Assembly: GCA_019594305.1 (NCBI GenBank)
Contig: JAFDTZ010000084.1
Coordinates: 1-9,805 of the forward strand
DNA: 9,805 bases
DNA from: Thermoplasmata archaeon
GTDB lineage: Archaea > Thermoplasmatota > Thermoplasmata > Halarchaeoplasmatales > Halarchaeoplasmataceae
Direction: 5' to 3'
Position numbers and translations under genes: made by a program. Of this stretch, positions 1 through 7,400 are shown piece by piece. The notes under the pieces are model-generated. The model did not search any database. It saw only the letters and a program-made list of their open reading frames with translations, and was not told where the DNA came from. The stretch's first letter is position 1; each line of letters opens with the position of its first letter.

Positions 1-173
1 CAGAAGTTATCAATCTTTCTATTACTTTAGCATTTGATCGTGACATTACGATATACGATTCATCTTATGTCGCCTTGACACAAAAACTCGATGCGAATTT
101 TGTCACAGCAGATGAAAAGTTATATAACAAAATACATGACCTTGGATTATCGACCTACATTACAGATATATGA
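1..173 (+). CDS. PIN-domain (VapC-like) toxin, C-terminal fragment cut by window edge
   Basis: Reading from base 3 gives 56 open codons ending at TGA 171-173; the start lies upstream of the window. The translated end contains the two-part C-terminal signature of PIN-domain ribonucleases: a TIYDSSYVALTQKLDA segment (Asp at fragment residue 19) followed by FVTADEKLYNKI (Asp at residue 37). In the VapC family these Asp residues belong to the acidic cluster that binds Mg2+ for RNA cleavage. VapC proteins are usually about 130-140 residues, so roughly 80 residues, with the first acidic residues, are missing here. A VapB-like antitoxin would be expected just upstream, outside the window. The first 240 bases are only about 32% GC, against about half in the genes downstream, which suggests acquired DNA. 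Family assignment is by pattern; whether this is a toxin or a housekeeping PIN nuclease cannot be decided from the fragment. Confidence 0.8.
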   Translation, partial: EVINLSITLAFDRDITIYDSSYVALTQKLDANFVTADEKLYNKIHDLGLSTYITDI

Positions 174-206
174 TATCATACATAGCTTAAATTCGTCGAT
201 TGAACC

Positions 207-220
207 AAAATATATTTTAT
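207..220 (+). promoter_or_regulatory. TATA-like promoter element of the subtilase gene
   Basis: An A/T-only stretch (AAAATATATTTTAT), preceded by CC, is centred about 30 bases before ATG 244. Archaeal TATA boxes sit about 26 bases before the transcription start, so transcription would begin at or just before that ATG, giving a leaderless mRNA. No transcript evidence is available. Confidence 0.5.
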
Positions 221-243
221 ACTCGGTGAAGATGTATTACTAT

Positions 244-1851
244 ATGAAAAAACTATGGGTTTGTGTCTTGGTTCTAATGTTGGTCTTTGGAGCAGTTATC
301 CCTACAGTATCCTCCGGAACGAACGATACGAATGGTTTTCCCTATCCCGGAGACGATTGGGCATGGAGGATGGTGGGCGCGCCTTATGCACATCAACTGG
401 GTGAATATGGAGATGATGTTCTTGTAGCTGTGATGGATACGGGCATAGATTACAACCATCCCGACCTCAAAGATCGGATGTGGGAAGGCATCGGGTACGA
501 TTTCGTTAACAACAATAACGACCCCATGGACAACGACGGCCACGGCACCCACGTCGCAGGGATAGTCGCCAGCGTGGCTCCCAACGCGCGGCTGATGGCC
601 TTAAAGGTGATGGAGGAGGAAGGGGGAAGATGGGTCGAAGTGGCCCAGGCCATAAAATATGCCAGGGATAACGGAGCCGATATAATCACCATGAGCTTCG
701 GAGGAGAGCAAAGCCCTATGGCAAGACCTACACAGATACAGATGAACTTTGCCTATCAGCAGGGCATACTGATGGTGGGTGCCGCTGGTAACTATGATGC
801 GGATAGAAAGCACTATCCGGCGGCCAATGATAACGTGATAGCAGTTTCCGCAGTAGATTCAAACATGGAGAAGGCAAGCTACAGCAACTACGGAGATTGG
901 ATAGAGCTAGCCGCACCCGGTGGAGATAGCGGTGCACGTATAATCTCAACGGTTCTAGATAACGACTACGGTAACAAGATGGGAACCTCCATGGCATGTC
1001 CTTTCGTTACTGGTGTCGCTGCTTTGATGATGGGTGCAAATCCGGGGATGAGCAATGTGGAGGTAAGGGAGGCACTCCGGGAACAGGCTATCGACCTGGG
1101 CGAACCCGGTAAGGACCCAATATACGGCTACGGCTTGGTCAACGCCTACCGGGCAGTTGGTGGAAGGGTTCCTACCCCACCCCGGGCATTGACAACGATG
1201 GGTCGCGACCGGCGGGTCGAGCTGTCGTGGGAAATCCCATGGGACCAGGGCGTATCTTCCATCGAGGGATACCGTATATACAGGGGAACTTCCATGGCGA
1301 ACATAGATCACTATGTGAGCACGGACAACTTGAGTTACACTGACAGGAACGTAGTCAACGAGCGTAGGTATTACTATTACGTGACCGCTTTTAGCAGTGA
1401 AGGCGAGAGTTTTCCCAGCGAGACCGTGATGGCAGTACCCAGGGAAGCCCCGGTGATCCCGTCGCAACCTAGAGATCCGGAGACTGTGATGATAAAGAAT
1501 GGAGTAAGACTCACATGGGAGCCCCCGGGGGATAACGGAGGCGAAAGTATCGTCGGGTACAGAATATACAGAGACGACAGGGAAATAACTCAGACCGACT
1601 CCACGGAGTATGTTGATAGTGATATCAAAGCAGGGAACACCTATACCTACAAGGTGACAGCCCTCAATGCCGTGGGCGAGGGACCTCCGTCAGCCGAGAG
1701 CACCGTCACGGTACCAGACGATTTTCAGGGGACGGAAAATGGCGAAATATTTCCCGTATTTTCATCATGGTTTTTACCGCTACTGATCCTGAGTATCGTG
1801 GGCATATTTGTTGTCGGTACGGTTTACTATGTTATCAAAAAACGGGGCTAG
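244..1851 (+). CDS. Secreted subtilisin-family (S8) serine protease with two Fn3 domains and C-terminal membrane anchor
   Basis: The protein has 535 residues from ATG 244. Residues 1-24 form a signal peptide (basic MKK, then a hydrophobic core). The S8 catalytic domain spans about 36-305, with Asp65 in AVMDTGID, His100 in DNDGHGTHVAG, oxyanion Asn183 in GAAGN and nucleophile Ser249 in GTSMACP. Two fibronectin type III domains follow (about 311-399 and 403-491, both with GYRIYR strands), then a hydrophobic helix at about 509-530 and a KKRG tail. This suggests a protease held on the outer face of the membrane that degrades or processes external peptides. No I9-type propeptide fits between signal peptide and catalytic domain. 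I chose ATG 244 over upstream in-frame starts because it begins a canonical signal peptide and lies about 30 bases after a TATA-like box. ATG 232 is possible, while a start at 91 would overlap the PIN gene. The substrate is unknown. Confidence 0.93.
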   Translation: MKKLWVCVLVLMLVFGAVIPTVSSGTNDTNGFPYPGDDWAWRMVGAPYAHQLGEYGDDVLVAVMDTGIDYNHPDLKDRMWEGIGYDFVNNNNDPMDNDGHGTHVAGIVASVAPNARLMALKVMEEEGGRWVEVAQAIKYARDNGADIITMSFGGEQSPMARPTQIQMNFAYQQGILMVGAAGNYDADRKHYPAANDNVIAVSAVDSNMEKASYSNYGDWIELAAPGGDSGARIISTVLDNDYGNKMGTSMACPFVTGVAALMMGANPGMSNVEVREALREQAIDLGEPGKDPIYGYGLVNAYRAVGGRVPTPPRALTTMGRDRRVELSWEIPWDQGVSSIEGYRIYRGTSMANIDHYVSTDNLSYTDRNVVNERRYYYYVTAFSSEGESFPSETVMAVPREAPVIPSQPRDPETVMIKNGVRLTWEPPGDNGGESIVGYRIYRDDREITQTDSTEYVDSDIKAGNTYTYKVTALNAVGEGPPSAESTVTVPDDFQGTENGEIFPVFSSWFLPLLILSIVGIFVVGTVYYVIKKRG

Positions 1852-1854
1852 AGG

Positions 1855-1870
1855 ACCCGGTATACCGGGT
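1855..1870. repeat. 16-base perfect palindrome after the subtilase stop codon
   Basis: Eight bases (ACCCGGTA) are followed directly by their reverse complement, starting four bases after the TAG stop. As RNA it could form a GC-rich hairpin at the 3' end of the subtilase transcript. Further CCGG-containing copies occur at 1875-1879 and 1896-1900. No T-run follows directly; the nearest is at about 1967-1972. It may be a transcript-end structure, a protein-binding site or chance. Confidence 0.45.
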
Positions 1871-2030
1871 AGAGCCCGGCATCCACCAGCACAAAACCGG
1901 ATAGACTGTTCAGCCATACCGACTTGTCCTTCAAAAATAGTCCGGTGTGTAATTCAGGAAGATAAAATTTTTACATACGGAGAGTTTTGAGAAGTCCGTT
2001 GTTCGCCCTACACGCATAACCGTTAAGGTC

Positions 2031-2040
2031 ATATATAAAT
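2031..2040 (+). promoter_or_regulatory. TATA-box promoter of the rnfDC operon
   Basis: ATATATAAAT is a close match to the archaeal TATA consensus and is centred about 29 bases before ATG 2064, the spacing expected for a leaderless transcript. A small inverted repeat (TAAC-C-GTTA, 2017-2025) lies just upstream and could be an operator or chance. The 212-base gap from the subtilase stop (1852-2063) otherwise contains the palindrome at 1855-1870 and a short T-run at about 1967-1972, with no supported gene. Confidence 0.6.
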
Positions 2041-2063
2041 ATAGTTCGTACTTTTACCTATTG

Positions 2064-3053
2064 ATGAAAAGTGAAATGCCCCCGCACATACATATCGGGA
2101 CCAGCAAGGACAAATTCATGTTGAAAACCTTTACTGCCATGTTGGTACCGGCTTTCATAGCGGTTCTGGCCATAGGTGAAGTTGCCTTTTACCACTTGAT
2201 GATAGCCGTGGGAACCGCTTTGGGGATCCATTACCTTATCTTCCTCATGCAACGTTTGAAGAATAAAAAACCTACATATCCCACACCGTACTCACCCCTT
2301 GTGGCCGCCATGATAGTCGGTTTGAGCATGCCTGTTCTGGCACCCTACTGGCTAACGGCCTCCGTTTCCGCATTGATGATATTGGTCTTCAAGTACGGCC
2401 AGGGGTACTTTTTTACCAGAAAATACGTGAACCCCGCAGCGGCGGCCAAGGCACTGCTCCTGGTGGGTCTTTCAATCATGATATTCCTGTCGGAACCCCT
2501 TAGAACCGGCCTCATATTCCATCCCCACCACCTTAGGTTAGACCTTCTTTCAGCCGAAGGGTTTTCCAGTGTCGACAGATTCTATTCCACCGATAGTTTA
2601 ACCGCATTTCGCAGCCTGATCCTGTGGAAAACACACGGCTGGTTGGGGGGTGTTTCGGGACTTGCCGTTCTCGTAGTCGGTACCTTATTAACCCTGTGGG
2701 CCAAACTCAAATGGCGTATCATAGTAAGTCTTCTTCTGACCATGGCCATCCTGGCGGCAGCCACCGGATTTATTACCGGTGGTTACGTGCTGCTTAGAAT
2801 TGCTTTTCATGTATTTACAGGCAGCGTCATATTCCTGGCATTCTTCATGGCAACGGAACCTCAAACTACCCCGATGACATATACCGGTCAGTATCTGTTC
2901 GGTTTTTCCCTTGCCTTACTTACCTTCGGTTTACAGCTTTTTAATGTCCTCGGAGGTTCCATAATTGCCCTGGTCATCTTGAACATATTCACGGATAAAT
3001 TCGATAAGATAGTTCTTCGCAAACCATACGGTCATAGGGAAGTGAAAACATGA
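2064..3053 (+). CDS. rnfD: RnfD-type membrane subunit of an ion-translocating oxidoreductase
   Basis: This 329-residue protein belongs to the NqrB/RnfD/RnfE membrane family. It has about nine or ten hydrophobic helices and family landmarks in the right order: N-terminal PPHIH (family SPHI), YSPLVAAMIVGLSMP (74-90 region), the RKYVNPAAAAKALLL segment (119-133) and FMATEPQTTPMTYTGQ (261-276). In Rnf complexes, RnfD carries electrons across the membrane and normally holds FMN covalently on a threonine in a D-G-x-S/T-G-A-T type motif. Here the matching stretch reads D177-S-L-T-A-F-R183, so the flavin-bearing Thr appears to be Arg. Length is close to normal for the family. ATG 2064 was chosen because it lies about 29 bases after a TATA box; TTG 2061 directly before it is less likely. 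The gene overlaps rnfC by four bases (ATGA), indicating one transcript and coupled translation. NqrB is an alternative name, but the RnfC partner favours Rnf. Confidence 0.88.
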   Translation: MKSEMPPHIHIGTSKDKFMLKTFTAMLVPAFIAVLAIGEVAFYHLMIAVGTALGIHYLIFLMQRLKNKKPTYPTPYSPLVAAMIVGLSMPVLAPYWLTASVSALMILVFKYGQGYFFTRKYVNPAAAAKALLLVGLSIMIFLSEPLRTGLIFHPHHLRLDLLSAEGFSSVDRFYSTDSLTAFRSLILWKTHGWLGGVSGLAVLVVGTLLTLWAKLKWRIIVSLLLTMAILAAATGFITGGYVLLRIAFHVFTGSVIFLAFFMATEPQTTPMTYTGQYLFGFSLALLTFGLQLFNVLGGSIIALVILNIFTDKFDKIVLRKPYGHREVKT

Positions 3054-4345
3054 GCTACCCGAAGTACTTTATGGAAAAGGGAGGATTCAAGATGGACATA
3101 AGCATGAAGCACGGTGCCGAAAAAAACCCATTTATCACATTAAATCCGCCCGAAAGGGCTGTGATCTTCATGCAGCAGCACATAGGCGTGTGCAATGGAC
3201 CTTTGGTAAAAAAGGGAGAAAGGGTGCTCACAGGGCAGAAAGTGGGGGATGCCGTTGGAAAAATGAGAGTCCCCGTCCATAGTTCGGTTACGGGGATCGT
3301 GGAAGATATCAGAGAGGTATATCACCCCGTACTGAACAGATTGGAAACCGCCGTTTTAGTTAGAATGGAGGGCAGCGAAGAGATGAAACCTCTGCCTTCG
3401 ACGAACCTGGATAGTCGGAAGGAAATCGTAGATATGGTGCGGGAGGCGGGTATAGTCGGTATGGGAGGAGCGGCCTTTCCCACACATGTCAAGTTAACAA
3501 GTAAAGGTGTGCACACCTTTATCGTCAATGCGAAGGAGAGCGATCCCAACCTTGTTTGTGACGTGCGGTTGATGATAGAGAAGCCGGAAGATATTGTGAA
3601 GGGTATAATGCTGATGGTCAAGGCGCTTAATGCACGTAGAATCATATTCGCTACCCGTACCCGGGAGGGAGAGATACCGGAACTGGAAGAGATAATGCTG
3701 GAGCACGGAATAGAGATCGTGAGAGTAACACCATCCTATTCCGTCGGCAGCGAAAAACTGCTGGTCAAAGAGCTCCTGGGTGTCGAGGTTCCAACCGGAA
3801 AATTTCCACCGGATATCGGGGTAGTGGTAAACAACGTTTCCACCGCCTATGCGGTCTACAGGGCGGCATACCTGAAAGAGCCGCTGATATCCCGCGGCCT
3901 GAGCTTCTATTCGGATACAACGGGCATAGATAACCTGTGGTTCAGGGCCGGAACAACCCTCCGTGAACTTATGGAAGGGCTGGAACACGAAACCCGGCGG
4001 TACGACAGATTCGTCATGGGCTCACTTATGATGGGGTGGTCCGTGGGGTTACCACACACGCCGCTGCTGAAATATTCCGCCGGCCTGACGGCCTTAACAC
4101 CGGAATTTCCCAAGCCCTACGATGAGCAGTTGAAGTGCATCAGATGCGGATACTGTGACAGTGTTTGCCCTGTGGATATCTACCCGTCGCTCATCATGAA
4201 GGCCGAAAAGGAAGATGATATCGATGCTTTGAAACGACTGCACGTTGAAGACTGCATCTTGTGTAACTTGTGTTCGTATGTTTGTCCGTCCCGTATACGG
4301 TTAACAAAACATCTGTGGGACGGAAAGGACAAATCGAGGGCATGA
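3050..4345 (+). CDS. rnfC: RnfC-type NADH/FMN/iron-sulfur subunit of Rnf complex
   Basis: The protein has 431 residues from ATG 3050. In family order it shows an N-terminal KGG (10-12), QQHIG (42-46), a lipoyl-like segment with VPVHSSVTG (74-82), the nucleotide/flavin-site glycine motif GMGGAAFPTHVKL (137-149), and two C-terminal [4Fe-4S] motifs at C363/C366/C369/C373 and C402/C405/C408/C412. RnfC is the cytoplasmic subunit that exchanges electrons with NADH and passes them to the membrane subunits. The usual AECEPY flavin-loop sequence is altered to KESDPN (162-167), keeping Glu163, an acidic residue at 165 and Pro166. The gene overlaps rnfD as ATGA. The start is uncertain: ATG 3092 has a strong GGGAGGA ribosome site six bases upstream, but starting there would drop the KGG that aligns with the conserved N-terminal Gly-Gly of the family. 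Length is normal for RnfC and both clusters are complete. Confidence 0.9.
   Translation: MSYPKYFMEKGGFKMDISMKHGAEKNPFITLNPPERAVIFMQQHIGVCNGPLVKKGERVLTGQKVGDAVGKMRVPVHSSVTGIVEDIREVYHPVLNRLETAVLVRMEGSEEMKPLPSTNLDSRKEIVDMVREAGIVGMGGAAFPTHVKLTSKGVHTFIVNAKESDPNLVCDVRLMIEKPEDIVKGIMLMVKALNARRIIFATRTREGEIPELEEIMLEHGIEIVRVTPSYSVGSEKLLVKELLGVEVPTGKFPPDIGVVVNNVSTAYAVYRAAYLKEPLISRGLSFYSDTTGIDNLWFRAGTTLRELMEGLEHETRRYDRFVMGSLMMGWSVGLPHTPLLKYSAGLTALTPEFPKPYDEQLKCIRCGYCDSVCPVDIYPSLIMKAEKEDDIDALKRLHVEDCILCNLCSYVCPSRIRLTKHLWDGKDKSRA
3079..3085 (+). promoter_or_regulatory. Strong Shine-Dalgarno-like site inside the rnfC start region
   Basis: GGGAGGA lies six bases before ATG 3092, which is in frame with rnfC. 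It matches the archaeal anti-Shine-Dalgarno sequence well. The same bases encode the Gly-Gly of the KGG motif, so the match may be partly forced by protein sequence. It could drive a shorter RnfC beginning MDISMKHGAE. Confidence 0.45.
3502..3521. repeat. 20-base perfect palindrome inside rnfC
   Basis: Ten bases (TAAAGGTGTG) are followed directly by their exact reverse complement, within codons for rnfC residues 151-158 (the stretch S-K-G-V-H-T-F-I just after the glycine motif). No function is known. It could be a protein-binding site, an RNA hairpin or chance. Confidence 0.6.
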
Positions 4346-4383
4346 ACCCTCAGGGATCCCCCGTATGTGTTCATAAACGTACG

Positions 4384-4396
4384 TAAATTTAATTAT
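4384..4396 (+). promoter_or_regulatory. TATA-like element of the AAA-TPR gene
   Basis: An A/T-rich run (TAAATTTAATTAT) lies in the 79-base gap after rnfC, centred about 35 bases before ATG 4425. This would give a very short leader of under about 10 bases. No Shine-Dalgarno site precedes the ATG. Confidence 0.4.
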
Positions 4397-4424
4397 CAAA
4401 AGTAGTTATCCATAGAATGAATCC

Positions 4425-7400
4425 ATGGAAGATAATCTGAAAGTATTCAAAACCGGACTCATCGGACGGATGGAAGAATCTAGGCAAATGAGAGAACTTA
4501 TGGAAAAAAGCGAGTCCGGCAGTGGTTTTACCCTCTTCGTATCCGGGGAGGCTGGGATAGGTAAAACCCGGTTGGTGGAAGAGATATTGAAGGATGCCGG
4601 ATCCCGTGACACGAAGGTCCTCAGGGGATGGTGCCAGGCCAATAATCTCGAGCCTTTGTTACCGGTTAAGGAGGCACTCCGCTCGTCCGGATTAAACCAT
4701 CTTATCGAAGAGAGCCCTCCCCCCAAAGTTATCTCGACATACCTTATAGATAGGAGCGGCATATTGATAACCAAAGCCGAAAGGTCCAAGACAGATTTGG
4801 ACCCGGATATATTCGCATCAATGCTAAGGGCGGTTGAGAATTTCGTAGGTGATTCTTTGAACATGATGGGGGAGGCCGAAGGCACAGGTCTTAGAGCCAT
4901 AACGTTCAAGGAATACAGCATACTCATGGAGGCGAAAAATGAGGTAACCCTGGCACTTGTGATCAAAGGCCCTCAGAACGAATTTCTCATAGATGATATG
5001 AAGAGAATACTCACCGATATCTGTAAAACTTTTCACTCCTGGGACGGAAGTCAGAAAGAGGCCGATCGACTTCGACCTACCCTATCCTGGTTTGTGGATT
5101 CGAATAAATATGACGGTAAATATCTTACCGACGATCCCAAGCTGAAGCGGGAGAATTATTTCGATAACATCTTACTCGGTTTACAGAGGGAATCCTTGGA
5201 ATACCCCATGGTTCTTTTCCTGGACGATCTGCAGTGGGCGGATCCTTCTACACTTTCATTACTGCATTATATATCCCGAAATACCAGAAACTATCCCTTA
5301 GCCATTATCGGAACCTTCCGACCCGAGGACATAATATCAGACGGCGATGGTGATGTGCATATCCTCAGAAGAAAACTCCAGGATATGAACAGAGAAAATC
5401 TCTACAGAGAGATAGAACTCAGGAGGATGGAAAAAGATGAGGTTAAAGAACTGGTAGTAAAACTTCTTCACAGGGCGGATATACCGAAATTACTTTACCG
5501 AAAGTTACACACCGAAAGCGAGGGGAATCCATTTTTCCTCCTTGAGATCATACGGTTACTGTTGGAAGAGGAATATATTATACAAAAGGATGGTACCTGG
5601 TCATTGGGCAGGCCGTTGGAAGAACTGAACATTCCTTCAAGAATACATGACCTGGTAACCAGACGCTTGGATAGATTGATCGAAGAGCAGAGGGAATTGC
5701 TTGAATGTGCCAGCGTTATAGGTAACGAGTTCGAAAGCAATGTCGTGCAAACGGTCACGGGTCAAAATAGGATACGGTTGTTGAAGAACCTGGCGTATAT
5801 TGAAAAGACACACCGGCTGATACATTCGGTCGAGAAAAAGTACAGATTCGATCATACCAAGGTAAGGGAGGTTCTCTACAACAACATAAACGTCGAGCTC
5901 AGGGAGGAATATCATCGGGTCGTTGCGGAGAGCTACGAATCCCTGTACAGGGAAAAAACCGAGAGAATATTGGATATCCTCGCCTACCACTTTCATATGG
6001 CTTCCCACGAACGGGCGGTACCGTACCTGATACAGGCTGCCACTATCTCCAAGGAAAAATATGCAAACGAAGAGGCGGAGAATCTGTACGAACTCGCCCT
6101 GGAGCATATAGCCCCGGATGATAACGGATTCCAGATCACCATAAACAGGATGTTGGGTGACATACACCTCCTCATGGGGGATTACCCGAGGGCGATCAGT
6201 GAACACGAAAGGGCCCTCGATCTCGTTACCGATACGTCCAGTAGGGCCATGCTGTACGGTAAACTAACGGAGGCCTATACGAAGATGGGGGATTACACAA
6301 AGGCGCTGGAGGAGGTCAACAAGGGTCTTGAAATAGCGCCACAAAAAGATAGTGCTCGTTGTATCCTTCTTAACCAAAAAGGTTGGATACGTTTAAGACA
6401 GGACGATGTCGAGGATGCCATGGAACTCTTCCGAGAAGAACTTGAGGTGGCGAGCGCCCTTGAAGATAATAAAGAGATATCCCAGGCATACCACAACCTG
6501 GGTACTGCGACCTACGGTTCCAACAAATACCATGAGGCATTGGCGTTCTTTGAGCGTGCCATGGAGATAAGAACATCAATATCCGACCTTAAAGGCACAT
6601 CGGCATCAATGAACAACATCGGAGTTATCTACGCGGGTAAGGGAGAACCGGAAAAGGCCCTCCGGTATTACCAGAAGAGCCTCGAAATAAGAGAAAAGAT
6701 GGGCGATAGCAGCGGAACCGCATCTTCCCTGAATAACCTGGGTGTAACTTATACCGATCTAGGTAAGAATGAACTCGCCATGGAAACGTACTACAAAAGT
6801 TTGCGTATTCGTGAAAAGATCGGAGATAAACGCGGTATAGCCACCACTCTTAACAACATAGGAGACCTTTACTGGTCCGGTGGAGATCCGGCCAAGGCCC
6901 TGGATTATTTTTCAAGGAGCCTTGAGATATGGAATGGTCTGGATGAGAAGCGAGGGACAGCATTGTGTCTGAACAATATAGGGGCCATACATGCCGACAG
7001 GGGGGATTTCGAAACCGCACTCGAATACAATGAACATGCCCTCGATAATTACAAGGAGGCCGGAGACTTCCAGGGCGTCGCAATGTCCCTGACAGATATA
7101 GGTTACATTCATCTGCTGGAAGGCACCATGGAAAGGGCCGTTGAATACTTTAACGAATGTGTTGGGATCATCAGTGATATAGGATACTACAGAATGTTGT
7201 GTCATCCTTTGGTCGGCCTGGCGGAAGCTTTGATCCTGATGGAAGATTTGGATACCGCTATCGAAAAGGCTGATAAAGCACTTGAGGTTTCCGTTGAAAC
7301 GGGAACGAAGATAGGCGTGGGAAAAGCCCATCGTGTGCTAGGGATGGCGAAGAGAATGGCCGGGGATTACAATCATGCGGAAGAGGAGTTTAAGATTTCA

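Noticed and set aside
169..180. 12-base A/T-rich palindrome over the PIN-gene stop codon
   Set aside because: It is short and in AT-rich DNA, so it is easily explained by chance; no second copy was seen.
91..243. N-terminal extension of the subtilase frame to ATG 91
   Set aside because: It overlaps the coding sequence of the PIN-domain gene in another frame, would bury the signal peptide 50 residues inside the protein, and starts before the TATA-like box.
955..1467. 170-codon minus-strand open frame opposite the subtilase
   Set aside because: It lies wholly antisense to the well-supported protease and Fn3 domains; its composition (many His, Arg, Pro) is that of a reverse-strand shadow.
1808..1990. 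60-codon + strand open frame across the subtilase end
   Set aside because: It overlaps the subtilase transmembrane coding region out of frame, has no recognisable domain, and runs through the palindromic intergenic region.
3494..3988. 164-codon minus-strand open frame opposite rnfC
   Set aside because: It is antisense to conserved RnfC sequence, with no motif of its own.
4417..4440. Seven-codon open frame overlapping the AAA-TPR start, possible leader peptide
   Set aside because: It would start where transcription is predicted to begin, has no ribosome site, and such short frames arise often by chance.
4406..4966. 186-codon minus-strand open frame opposite the start of the AAA-TPR gene
   Set aside because: It is antisense to the Walker A region and has no coherent domain; a shadow of the + strand gene.
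5637..6206. 189-codon minus-strand open frame opposite the AAA-TPR gene
   Set aside because: It is long only because of codon bias in the + strand gene; no motif or ribosome site supports it.
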